From assembly GCA_964645155.1 (NCBI GenBank), contig CAZYBG010000103.1, positions 1-10,302 on the forward strand: a DNA stretch of 10,302 bases, read 5' to 3'. Positions 1 through 6,143 of this stretch are shown here, one piece after another. The position numbers were made by a program, and so were the translations under genes. How positions within the stretch are numbered: the first letter of the stretch is position 1; the number at the start of each line of letters is the position of its first letter. This DNA comes from CAZYBG01 sp964645155. Its GTDB lineage: Bacteria > Pseudomonadota > Alphaproteobacteria > Rhodobacterales > Rhodobacteraceae. Under the pieces are notes generated by a model. That model was not told where the DNA came from, made no database searches, and saw only the letters and a list, made by a program, of their open reading frames with translations.

Positions 1-701
1 CCGGGCCGGCGCGGATCGACCTCGTGGCCACGCTGCGCGCCGCGGCGCCGTGGCAGGCGGTCCGCAACCGCGCCCGGCCCGGCCAGGTCGGCCTCCAGGT
101 CCGCCCCGGCGACATCCGTGTCAAGCGCTTCGACGAACGGTCCGATCGGCTCCTGATCTTCGTCGTCGATGCATCCGGATCGGCCGCGCTGGCGCGTCTG
201 GCCGAGGCCAAGGGCGCGGTCGAGCTGCTTCTGGCCGAGGCCTATGCCCGCCGCGATCACGTGGCGCTCGTGGCGTTCCGCGGCACCGCCGCCGAGCTTC
301 TGTTGCCGCCCACGCGGTCGCTGGTCCAGACCAAGCGCAGGCTGGCGGGCCTGCCGGGCGGCGGCGCGACACCGCTGGCCGCCGGGCTCAAGGCCGCGCT
401 CGACCTCGCCGACACCGCGCGCAAGCGCGGCATGACACCGGCCACGGTGATCCTGACCGACGGGCGGGCCAACATCGCACTTGACGGCCGCGCCGACCGG
501 CAGGCCGCTGCGGAAGATGCCGGATGCCTCGCCCGCCTGCTCGCCGCCCGCGGCATGGCCTCTCTCGTCATCGACACCGGCACCCGGCCCGACCGGTCGC
601 TCGCCGCGCTGGCCGGCCAGATGGGGGCGCCCTATGTCCCGCTTCCGAGGGCGGATGCGCGGGCGCTCTCGCAGGTGGTCTCCGCCGCGCTCGAGGCCTG
701 A
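1..701 (+). CDS. bchD: Magnesium chelatase subunit D, C-terminal part (partial at window edge)
   Basis: BchD is the AAA+/VWA subunit that, with BchI and BchH, inserts Mg2+ into protoporphyrin IX in the cytoplasm, the first committed step to bacteriochlorophyll. Only the C-terminal portion (about 233 codons) is present. The frame is open from the left edge, and the residues before the GTG at 24 (RIDLV, then ATLRAAAPWQ) match the BchD linker, so that GTG is not a real start. The von Willebrand A domain is clear. Counting from the codon at 24, the MIDAS motif D49-A-S51-G-S53 follows IFVV, the MIDAS threonine lies in GGGAT116PL, and the distal aspartate lies in VILTD146GRAN. The domain is thought to bind a divalent ion and contact BchI/BchH. 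The stop at 699-701 is followed after 1 bp by bchO, so the two are cotranscribed. bchI is expected upstream, outside the window. Identity is secure; the N-terminal AAA-like and Pro/acidic linker regions cannot be assessed. Confidence 0.96.
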   Translation, partial: GPARIDLVATLRAAAPWQAVRNRARPGQVGLQVRPGDIRVKRFDERSDRLLIFVVDASGSAALARLAEAKGAVELLLAEAYARRDHVALVAFRGTAAELLLPPTRSLVQTKRRLAGLPGGGATPLAAGLKAALDLADTARKRGMTPATVILTDGRANIALDGRADRQAAAEDAGCLARLLAARGMASLVIDTGTRPDRSLAALAGQMGAPYVPLPRADARALSQVVSAALEA

Positions 702-702
702 C

Positions 703-1569
703 ATGGACTGGGAGGGCTGGCCGAACGCGCGGCATTCGCGCTTCGTCGACATCCGCCCGCACCGCTGGCACCTGCAGGAGATGGGGGCCGGACCGACCGT
801 GCTGCTGCTCCACGGAGCCGGGGCGGGCACGATGAGCTTCCGCGACCTGATGCCGCTGCTCGCGGCAGACTTCCGCGTCGCCGCGGTCGACCTGCCCGGG
901 CACGGTCTCACCCGGATGGGAACGCGCCAGCGCCAGGGGCTCGACCCGATGACCGATGATCTGGCGCGCCTGCTCGCGGCCGAGCGGATCGCGCCCGACC
1001 TGATCGTCGGGCACTCTGCCGGCGCGGCGATCGCGCTGCGCCTCGCCGGCCGGCTGACGCCCCCGCCCCGCGGCGTGGTCGGCATCAACGCCGCCCTCGG
1101 CGACTTCAAGGGTGTGGCCGGCTGGCTTTTTCCGGCGATGGCCAAGCTCCTCGCGCTCAATCCGCTGACCGCCCATGCCTTCGCCCGCCTCTCGTCCTCG
1201 GAGGCGAGCGTCCGCTCGCTGCTCCGCGGTACGGGCAGCACGCCCGACGCGGAGACCGTCGCGCTCTACCGGCGGCTCGTCGCCGACCCCGCGCATGTCG
1301 ATGGCGCGCTGACGATGATGGCGCAATGGCGGCTCGACGGGCTGCGCCGCCAGCTCCCGTCGCTGGCCGTGCCGGTGCTCCTCCTCGTTGGCGACCGCGA
1401 CCGCGCCGTGCCGCCGGCGACGAGCACCGATGCCGCGCGCATGATGCCCGACGCCCGCGTCGTTCATCTTGCCGGCCTTGGCCACATCGCCCACGAGGAG
1501 GCGCCCGAAACCGTTGCCGCGCAGGTGCGCGACTTCGCCCGCGCTGTGCTGCCGCCCGTCGCCTCGTGA
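703..1569 (+). CDS. bchO: BchO, alpha/beta-hydrolase linked to Mg chelatase
   Basis: A 288-residue alpha/beta-hydrolase-fold protein of the BchO family, normally encoded directly after bchD. Visible motifs are the oxyanion-hole stretch LLLHGAGAG (residues 34-42), the nucleophile elbow G103-H-S105-A-G107, a probable acid in LLVGD231RD233, and the catalytic histidine in GLGH261IAHEE. The complete Ser-Asp-His set suggests an active hydrolase, but its substrate is not established; the 'Mg-chelatase accessory protein' name rests mainly on gene linkage. The ATG at 703 was chosen because it lies 1 bp after the bchD stop, has GAGG six bases upstream, and gives the family length. The same frame stays open upstream inside bchD, but the extra residues there are Pro/Arg-rich translation of another frame. 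No signal peptide is evident; a hydrophobic stretch at 139-152 (AGWLFPAMAKLLAL) may favour membrane contact. A terminator-like hairpin begins 5 bp after the stop. Confidence 0.93.
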   Translation: MDWEGWPNARHSRFVDIRPHRWHLQEMGAGPTVLLLHGAGAGTMSFRDLMPLLAADFRVAAVDLPGHGLTRMGTRQRQGLDPMTDDLARLLAAERIAPDLIVGHSAGAAIALRLAGRLTPPPRGVVGINAALGDFKGVAGWLFPAMAKLLALNPLTAHAFARLSSSEASVRSLLRGTGSTPDAETVALYRRLVADPAHVDGALTMMAQWRLDGLRRQLPSLAVPVLLLVGDRDRAVPPATSTDAARMMPDARVVHLAGLGHIAHEEAPETVAAQVRDFARAVLPPVAS

Positions 1570-1573
1570 AAAT

Positions 1574-1596
1574 GGCCGCCGGTCCTCCCGGCGGCC
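1574..1596. terminator. Bidirectional terminator hairpin between convergent bchO and cycA
   Basis: A perfect 9-bp inverted repeat, GGCCGCCGG and CCGGCGGCC, encloses the 5-nt loop TCCTC. On the + strand it is followed by GCTTTCCT, a weak T tract. On the minus strand it is followed by ATTTTC, supplied by the AAAAT just left of the stem. It starts 5 bp after the bchO stop and lies 22 bp beyond the cycA stop, in the short gap between two converging transcription units. It probably serves as intrinsic terminator for both; the T tracts are short, so efficiency is uncertain. Confidence 0.75.
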
Positions 1597-1618
1597 GCTT
1601 TCCTGCCCTGCGCCCGGC

Positions 1619-2059
1619 CTAGTTGCCCGGTGCGCCGAGCGAGGTGATGTAGGCGTAGACGTTCTTCGCGTCGTCCTCGCTGCGAACCTTGTAGGTCATG
1701 TTCCCGCGCGCCGAGTCGTCGCCGAGGTACTCGCGCAGGTACGGGGTCGGGTCGAGGACATAGGCGACGAACGAGGCCTCGTCCCAGACGAGCCCCTGCT
1801 CGCCGGCCGCGACCATCGAGTCGGAATAGCGGAACTCCTCCACGGTGCCTGCGGTGCGCCCGGCGACGCCATAGAGGTTCGGCCCGGTCCGCACCTGCGC
1901 CCGCCCGGCAAGCGCCGTGCCTTCGGCATCGACGACCGCGTGGCAGGTCTGGCACTGGCGGAAGACCTGCTCGCCCGCTGCGGCGTCGCCGGTCGCGTCC
2001 TGCGCGAAGGCAGGCGCTGCGGCGACGAGCAGTGCGGCGGTCAACGGCTTGAAGTGCAT
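1619..2059 (-). CDS. cycA: Cytochrome c2, periplasmic electron donor to the reaction centre
   Basis: A 146-residue class I c-type cytochrome. A Sec signal peptide covers residues 1-19, with a likely cut after PAFA and before QDAT. The covalent haem site is C36-Q-T-C39-H40, with His40 as axial ligand. The second ligand is Met121 in SARGNMTYKV. The segment TGPNLYGVAGRTAG (58-71) and the FRYSDSM region are typical of Rhodobacter-type cytochrome c2, and the mature size of about 127 residues fits. In phototrophic growth it carries electrons from cytochrome bc1 to the photo-oxidised special pair, and it may also serve a respiratory oxidase. The ATG at 2059 has GGGAG seven bases upstream. It is the last gene of the minus-strand block, 87 bp downstream of hemA, an order common in Rhodobacterales photosynthesis clusters. 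The gap holds a candidate promoter, so it may be transcribed both with hemA and alone. Confidence 0.95.
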   Translation of the reverse strand: MHFKPLTAALLVAAAPAFAQDATGDAAAGEQVFRQCQTCHAVVDAEGTALAGRAQVRTGPNLYGVAGRTAGTVEEFRYSDSMVAAGEQGLVWDEASFVAYVLDPTPYLREYLGDDSARGNMTYKVRSEDDAKNVYAYITSLGAPGN

Positions 2060-2096
2060 GATTCGCTCCCTTTTGCAGTGGCTACAGCCGAACCTG

Positions 2097-2123
2097 AATC
2101 TAGCGCGCGCAGTTCCACGTCAA
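2097..2123 (-). promoter_or_regulatory. Candidate promoter for cycA
   Basis: On the minus strand within the hemA-cycA gap, TTGACG (2123 to 2118) resembles a -35 box. It is followed after 15 bp by TAGATT (2102 to 2097), a -10-like element about 40 bp before the cycA ATG. The spacer is shorter than the usual 16-18 bp; reading the -35 as TTTGAC gives 16 bp. It is a pattern match only. A separate cycA promoter would make sense for a protein also needed outside phototrophy. Confidence 0.4.
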
Positions 2124-2146
2124 ATCCGGCCTCGGCTGCCCGCGAG

Positions 2147-3361
2147 TCATGCAACGGCACGCGACAGGGCGCAATGCTTCCAAAGGTCGGCCAGCGCGCC
2201 GACAAGATGATCGATGTCGGCGTCGGAATGCAGCGGGCCGGGCGTGATGCGGAGCCGCTCGGTTCCCTTCGGGACGGTCGGGTAGTTGATCGGCTGCACG
2301 TAGATGCCATAGCGGTCCATCAGGATGTTCGAGATCTCCCGGCACTTGACCGGGTCCTTGATCATCACCGGGATGATGTGGCTCGGGTTCGGAAGATGCG
2401 GGATGCCGACCCGGTCGAGCGCGGCGCGCAGCTTCGCCACCTGCCGCTTCTGCCGCGCCCGCTCGATCCCGCTGGCTTTCAGATGCCGGATCGAGGCGGT
2501 GGCGGCCGCGGCGATGGCCGGCGGCAGCGCCGTCGAGAAGATGAAGCCCGACGCGAACGACCGGATGAAGTCGCAGAGCGCGGCCGACCCCGAGATGTAG
2601 CCGCCCATGCAGCCGAACGCCTTGCCGAGCGTCCCCTCGATCAGGGTGATCCGGTCCATCAGGCCAAGCTCTTCGGCCACGCCGCCGCCGCGCGGGCCGT
2701 ACATCCCCACGGCATGGACCTCGTCGAGATAGGTCATCGCGCCGTGGCGCTCGGCCACCTCGACGATCTCGGCGATCGGCGCGATGTCGCCGTCCATCGA
2801 ATAGACGCTCTCGAAGGCGACGATCTTCGGCCGGTCCGGCGCGATGGCCGCGAGGCGACGGTCGAGATCGCCCGGTTCGTTGTGCTTCCAGATCACCTTT
2901 TCCGCGCGCGAATGGCGGATGCCCTCGATCATGCTGGCATGGTTCAGCGCGTCCGACAGGATCACCGCGCCCGGCAGCCGCGCGCCGAGGGTCGAGAGCG
3001 CGGCCCAGTTCGAGACGTAGCCGGAAGTGAACAGAAGCGCCGCCTCCTTGCCGTGCAGATCGGCCAGCTCGCGCTCGAGCGCCCGGTGCTGCACCGTGTT
3101 GCCCGAGATGTTGCGCGTGCCCCCCGCGCCGGTGCCGTGCGCGGCCACCGCGTCGAGCATCGCCCGCACCACGACCGGATGCTGCCCCATCCCGAGGTAG
3201 TCGTTCGAGCACCAGACGGTGACCTCGCGCCGGCCCGCCTCGCCATGGTTGTCGGCCTTCGGGAAGGCGCCGCAGCGGCGCTCCATGTCGGCGAAGATCC
3301 GGTAGTTGCCCTCGCGCTTCAGCGCGTCGAGCTGGCTCTGGAACAGGGCGTCAAAGTCCAT
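2147..3361 (-). CDS. hemA: 5-aminolevulinate synthase (C4 pathway)
   Basis: A PLP-dependent enzyme that condenses glycine and succinyl-CoA to 5-aminolevulinate, feeding haem, cobalamin and bacteriochlorophyll. The 404-residue length matches alphaproteobacterial ALA synthases. Signature stretches are WCSNDYLGMGQHP (50-62), GAGGTRNISG (78-87), DLHGKEAAL (101-109), DALNHASMIEGIR (137-149), YLDEVHAVGMYGPRGGG (211-227; Asp213 and His216 are the cofactor-contact positions), EGTLGKAFG with Lys247 as Schiff-base lysine, and YVQPINYPTVPKGTERLR near the C terminus. The ATG at 3361 was chosen over one two codons upstream (3367), because the AGAGAGG Shine-Dalgarno sequence is 6 bases before 3361 but touches 3367, and because family members begin M-D-[FY]. 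The start overlaps the end of puhE by 11 bp, implying translational coupling. R. sphaeroides has two ALAS genes (hemA, hemT); placement inside the photosynthesis cluster identifies this one as the form tied to pigment supply. Confidence 0.96.
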   Translation of the reverse strand: MDFDALFQSQLDALKREGNYRIFADMERRCGAFPKADNHGEAGRREVTVWCSNDYLGMGQHPVVVRAMLDAVAAHGTGAGGTRNISGNTVQHRALERELADLHGKEAALLFTSGYVSNWAALSTLGARLPGAVILSDALNHASMIEGIRHSRAEKVIWKHNEPGDLDRRLAAIAPDRPKIVAFESVYSMDGDIAPIAEIVEVAERHGAMTYLDEVHAVGMYGPRGGGVAEELGLMDRITLIEGTLGKAFGCMGGYISGSAALCDFIRSFASGFIFSTALPPAIAAAATASIRHLKASGIERARQKRQVAKLRAALDRVGIPHLPNPSHIIPVMIKDPVKCREISNILMDRYGIYVQPINYPTVPKGTERLRITPGPLHSDADIDHLVGALADLWKHCALSRAVA

Positions 3362-4151
3362 GGGCATCCTCTCTCGTCTTGTCGTTGGGCGCGGGCAGCA
3401 TCCAGCGCCAGAGTCTTTCGTCGGGCAGCGGCAGCACCATCAGCCAGTGCTCCAGAAGCGCCAGCGCGGTCAGCGCCGCCAGCAGCGCGAAGCCCGCCGC
3501 CTCGGCCGGGCTGGCCGCCGCCCACAGCCGTTCGAGCCAGCAGGCGACCGCGAAGCTGAGCGCGGTGACCGAGATCGGGAACAGCCAGTTCATCCGGCTG
3601 ATCCGGAAGTGGCTCGGCAGATGGGTGAGCGGCCCGGGCAGGAACTCGGTATTGACCTTCCGCACCCCGAGATAGAGGTTCAGCTTCGCCGAGACGCGCG
3701 CGAAGAACAGGACAGCAAAGGTCCAGAACCCGAACGCGTTCGGCGCCTCCCACGCCAGGAAGCCCAGCGCCAGAAGCATCCCGAGCAGCAGGATCTCGTG
3801 ATAGGCGACCGTGCCCCAGGCGCGGATGAACCGCTCCCATTCCGGCACGCCCGACCGCAGCGGCCTGGTGTTCGGCCCGGTGATGATGCCGGACAGGAAG
3901 GCAAGTTCGGCCCAGCCCCAGATCATGAGCGCCGCGCCGAAGCCGAGATAGACGGCACCCATGCTCTGCTGCCCGAGCGAGTGCCAGAACCCCGCGACGC
4001 CCAGCACCAGGAGCGGCAGCGCCCAGAGCACCGACATCAGATGCGCCGCCGCGCCCGATCGGTCGGCCCGGCGCACCACGACGAGGATCGCCCCGGTGGC
4101 GAACCACCAGGCGAAGAGCGCGACCAGCGCGGCGATCCAGGGACTGTGCAT
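3351..4151 (-). CDS. puhE: PuhE, membrane protein for photosynthetic complex assembly (DUF3623)
   Basis: A 266-residue polytopic inner-membrane protein of the PuhE / 'putative photosynthetic complex assembly protein 2' family. About seven hydrophobic segments are visible: roughly 5-26, 38-57, 65-90, 116-135, 140-158, 186-206 and 218-240. The loop SGIITGPNTRPLRSG (87-101) and the segment AKLNLYLGVRKVNTEFLPG (155-173) are family landmarks. In Rhodobacter capsulatus PuhE was reported to modulate bacteriochlorophyll synthesis negatively and to affect reaction-centre and LH1 levels; its biochemical activity is unknown. The ATG at 4151 is preceded by AGAAGG at about six bases. The gene starts 72 bp after acsF, past a GC-rich hairpin, and its last 11 bp overlap the hemA start. 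The coupling of puhE with hemA fits a role in balancing pigment supply against assembly, which is an inference from context. Confidence 0.93.
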   Translation of the reverse strand: MHSPWIAALVALFAWWFATGAILVVVRRADRSGAAAHLMSVLWALPLLVLGVAGFWHSLGQQSMGAVYLGFGAALMIWGWAELAFLSGIITGPNTRPLRSGVPEWERFIRAWGTVAYHEILLLGMLLALGFLAWEAPNAFGFWTFAVLFFARVSAKLNLYLGVRKVNTEFLPGPLTHLPSHFRISRMNWLFPISVTALSFAVACWLERLWAAASPAEAAGFALLAALTALALLEHWLMVLPLPDERLWRWMLPAPNDKTREDAHGL

Positions 4152-4188
4152 TCGCGACCTTCTGTCCTGATGTGCTCTCGGCGGAAAG

Positions 4189-4211
4189 CCGGGGGGCCTC
4201 GAGCCCCCCGG
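4189..4211 (-). terminator. GC-rich hairpin in the acsF-puhE gap (attenuator or 3' stabiliser)
   Basis: CCGGGGGG at 4189-4196 pairs perfectly with CCCCCCGG at 4204-4211. An inner C-G pair makes a 9-bp stem with the 5-nt loop CTCGA. It begins 12 bp after the acsF stop in the direction of transcription and is followed by CTTTCCGCC, a poor U tract. It sits inside an apparent operon, so partial termination or protection of the upstream mRNA 3' end is more likely than full termination. Confidence 0.5.
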
Positions 4212-4223
4212 GTGTTCTCGGGG

Positions 4224-5336
4224 TCAGTAGGCCGGTTCGAGCCGCGTGCTGGCCGGCACGCGATGCTTTACCGCGGGTATCGTGTAGAGCGAGGCGAACG
4301 CGAAGGCGGCCTGCGCCGTGCCGGCCATCCGCCGGAGGAACCCGCCGATCCCGCCCGCCTTCTTCGCGGCGTCGATCTTGCGGCTGACCCGCTCCAGCCG
4401 GTCGAGGTTCGGCCGCCAGCGCGGATGGTCGATGTCGAGCGTGATCGGGAACACCTGCTTCGAGATCTCCGAGGTCTTGCGGAACACCTCCTGCCCGTAC
4501 CAGGTCGTGTCCACGCCCAGCGCCTCGTGGAAGGCCGGGCGCTGGTGGTCGCGCACCCACATCGTTGCATAGACCGCCGTCAGGAAGAACTTGATCCACA
4601 GGACGTTGACGCCGCTGGTAAGCTTCGGGTCGGTCTTCATCAAAAGCGCGAAGGCCTCGCCATGGCGGAACTCGTCGTTGCACCACTCGCGGAACCACTT
4701 GAAGATCGGGTGGAACCGGTGTTCGGGGTGCGCCTCGAGGTGCCGGAAGATCGTGATGTAGCGGGCATAGCCGATCTTCTCCGAAAGGTAGGTGGCGTAG
4801 TAGATGAACTTGGGCCTGAAGTAGGTGTACTTCTTGGCCTTGGTCAGGAAGCCGAGGTTCACCGCGATCCCCGCCTCGCGCAGCGCGTCGTTGATGAAGC
4901 CCGCATGACGCGCCTCGTCGCGGCTCATGTAGCTGAACAGCTCGCAGATGTCGGGGTTGTTGCCGCGCCGCTTCATCTCCTTGTAGAGGACGCAGCCCGA
5001 GAACTCGGCGGTGCAGGACGAGACGAGGAAGTCGATGAACTCCTTCTTCAGGCCGGGCTCCATGCCGTCCCAGTCCACGTGATCCCAGTCGGCGTTCTTC
5101 TTGAAATGGCCCTTGTTCGGGTCGGCCTTCATCTCGGCCAGCAGCTCGTCCCAGTCGGTGCGGACGGTGCTGACGTCGATCCGGTCCATCTCGTCGAAAT
5201 CGGTCGTGTAGAACCGCGGGGTGAGCAGGGTGTCCTGCATCGCGATCGCGGTGGTGGCGTCGGCCGCCACCGCGTCCGACGTTCCGGTGCGGCCGACCGT
5301 CGCGTGGTGGCCGTTCAGTTCGGTGCGGGCATTCAT
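4224..5336 (-). CDS. acsF: Aerobic Mg-protoporphyrin IX monomethyl ester cyclase, diiron subunit
   Basis: AcsF is the O2-dependent oxidative cyclase that forms the fifth ring (E), turning Mg-protoporphyrin IX monomethyl ester into divinyl-protochlorophyllide at the membrane. The 370-residue protein has the ferritin-like diiron ligand pattern: Glu111 in CTAEFSG, the pair Glu141/His144 in SRDEARHAGF, and the pair Glu222/His225 in NDEFRHGEAF. It also shows the family signatures KKNADWDHVDWDGMEPGLKK (79-98) and FRPKFIYYATYLSEKIGYAR (173-192). The first 35 or so residues are a variable Ala/Thr-rich leader. The ATG at 5336 overlaps the bciE stop (ATGA) and has GGAGGAGG seven bases upstream, within the bciE coding sequence. 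This genotype closes the ring aerobically; the anaerobic cyclase BchE is not in the window but may exist elsewhere. The adjacent bciE places the enzyme in the AcsF-plus-BciE class described for alphaproteobacteria. Confidence 0.97.
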   Translation of the reverse strand: MNARTELNGHHATVGRTGTSDAVAADATTAIAMQDTLLTPRFYTTDFDEMDRIDVSTVRTDWDELLAEMKADPNKGHFKKNADWDHVDWDGMEPGLKKEFIDFLVSSCTAEFSGCVLYKEMKRRGNNPDICELFSYMSRDEARHAGFINDALREAGIAVNLGFLTKAKKYTYFRPKFIYYATYLSEKIGYARYITIFRHLEAHPEHRFHPIFKWFREWCNDEFRHGEAFALLMKTDPKLTSGVNVLWIKFFLTAVYATMWVRDHQRPAFHEALGVDTTWYGQEVFRKTSEISKQVFPITLDIDHPRWRPNLDRLERVSRKIDAAKKAGGIGGFLRRMAGTAQAAFAFASLYTIPAVKHRVPASTRLEPAY

Positions 5337-5629
5337 AGCGTGGCCTCCTCCGAAAAGCTGAACTCGCAGAGTTCCATGAATTCCAGATCGCCGGTCATCC
5401 GCGTCCAGAGCCGCTCCACCCCGCTTGCGCGGGTGATGACCGCCGTGCGGTCCTCGATGACGACTTCGCCGTAGGGCGCCATCACCGGCGGCCCCTCGAC
5501 CAGCACCTCGTCGCCGGGGAAGACGACCGCGCCGTTGTTGAAACGCACATGCGCGTGCAGGCTGTCGAACCTGTGCGAGACCTCGACGGTGCAGGGCGCC
5601 GTCTCGGTTTCCTTGGTGAACAATCCCAT
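5333..5629 (-). CDS. bciE: BciE, small subunit or partner of the aerobic cyclase
   Basis: A 98-residue soluble protein without signal peptide or membrane segment. It is recognised by size, by composition (NNGAVVFPGDEVLVEGPP at 31-48, then beta-rich sequence) and by its position directly upstream of acsF. In Rhodobacter sphaeroides a protein of this size encoded at the same place, BciE, was shown to be needed for AcsF activity, defining a third class of aerobic cyclase besides AcsF alone and AcsF with Ycf54. I infer the same role here. Cys13 and Cys88 are the only cysteines, and no metal or redox motif is obvious. The ATG at 5629 has AAGGGAG six bases upstream in an A-rich leader. The stop overlaps the acsF start by ATGA, so the two are probably made in fixed ratio. 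The symbol comes from memory of family and context; an older label would be 'hypothetical protein between puhC and acsF'. Confidence 0.82.
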   Translation of the reverse strand: MGLFTKETETAPCTVEVSHRFDSLHAHVRFNNGAVVFPGDEVLVEGPPVMAPYGEVVIEDRTAVITRASGVERLWTRMTGDLEFMELCEFSFSEEATL

Positions 5630-5641
5630 TGTTGGCTCCCT

Positions 5642-5675
5642 TTCTTTTGTTCTGTCAGTTCTTTTGGTCTGTCAG
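5642..5675. repeat. Tandem 17-bp duplication across the puhC stop
   Basis: Two adjacent 17-bp units, TTCTTTTGTTCTGTCAG (5642-5658) and TTCTTTTGGTCTGTCAG (5659-5675), differ at one base. The second unit contains the puhC stop (TCA at 5672-5674 on the + strand), and the first repeats the same TCA. On the mRNA this gives an A-rich, weakly structured leader (ACAAAAGAAAGGGAG) just before the bciE start, which stands out against the GC-rich surroundings. Confidence 0.85.
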
Positions 5676-6139
5676 TCGAGCAGCCGCTGGAAGGCCGCCA
5701 GGTTGCCGCCGCCGAAGCCCGTGAGCTCGGCGCGCCATCCGGTCGTGTCGTCAAGGATCGAAAGCCGCCCGTCCTCCCAGAGAACAAGGCGCACCGGCGC
5801 GTCGAGCGCCACCCGGTGCTTGGTCCGTTCGCGCTGGAGCACCCGCCAGACCCCGGCGATGAAGCCGCCCCGGGTCGGGTCGAGGTCGGCGATCACCGTC
5901 CCGTCGAGGTCGAGCACCCGCGCCGCGCCCGACATGTCGCCATGGAGCAGGATGACCCGCTCGCGCGCCACCGCCATGTCGGTCGGCGGCAGCGCCTCGA
6001 GCGGGCGGTCGGTGACCCGCGCATAGGTGACGATCACCAGGCTTGCGACCACCAGCGCCAGCATCGCGCGCAGGAGCGTCTTCGGAATCATCTCCCGGTC
6101 GCGCTGGCGGAGCCGTTCGTGGGGGGTCATGACCGCCAT
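5672..6139 (-). CDS. puhC: PuhC, LH1-reaction-centre core assembly protein
   Basis: A 155-residue PuhC-family protein with one N-terminal membrane anchor (about residues 20-40, LLRAMLALVVASLVIVTYAR) after a charged cytoplasmic leader, and a periplasmic domain of about 115 residues beginning VTDRPLEALPP. In Rhodobacter capsulatus PuhC is needed for normal LH1-reaction-centre assembly and phototrophic growth. The C-terminal half (LVLWEDGRLSILDDTTGWRA and FGGGNLAAFQRLL) resembles the conserved end of the family. The ATG at 6139 was preferred over the one at 6130 because GGAG lies seven bases upstream of it and it leaves only 4 bp to the puhB stop. Downstream, a tandem repeat covers the stop codon and leads into bciE, 42 bp away. 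Confidence 0.92.
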   Translation of the reverse strand: MAVMTPHERLRQRDREMIPKTLLRAMLALVVASLVIVTYARVTDRPLEALPPTDMAVARERVILLHGDMSGAARVLDLDGTVIADLDPTRGGFIAGVWRVLQRERTKHRVALDAPVRLVLWEDGRLSILDDTTGWRAELTGFGGGNLAAFQRLLD

Positions 6140-6143
6140 CGTC

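Noticed and set aside
2100..2150. 16-codon frame overlapping the hemA stop by ATGA
   Set aside because: It ends 41 bp before cycA and so does not link the two genes. The ATGA arises simply because the last hemA codon ends in A.
1469..3559. Very long open frame on the + strand, antisense to cycA, hemA and part of puhE
   Set aside because: Its product is Arg/Asp/Gly/His-rich with no recognisable domain, and it runs opposite three well-identified genes. Long antisense frames are expected at this G+C because stop codons are rare in that frame.
3362..4151. Possible FnrL-type or other promoter directly upstream of hemA
   Set aside because: hemA begins inside the end of puhE, and no TTGAT-N4-ATCAA element was seen near its start; it appears to depend on upstream transcription.
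3306..5474. 722-codon + strand frame opposite puhE, acsF and bciE
   Set aside because: The composition is that of reverse-strand translation of GC-rich genes; no family resemblance, and acsF and puhE are unmistakable on the other strand.
5642..5676. TGTCAG motifs as a possible PpsR/CrtJ site
   Set aside because: PpsR/CrtJ sites are palindromic (TGT-N12-ACA). Here the two TGTCAG copies are direct repeats produced by the 17-bp duplication, so they do not form the palindrome.
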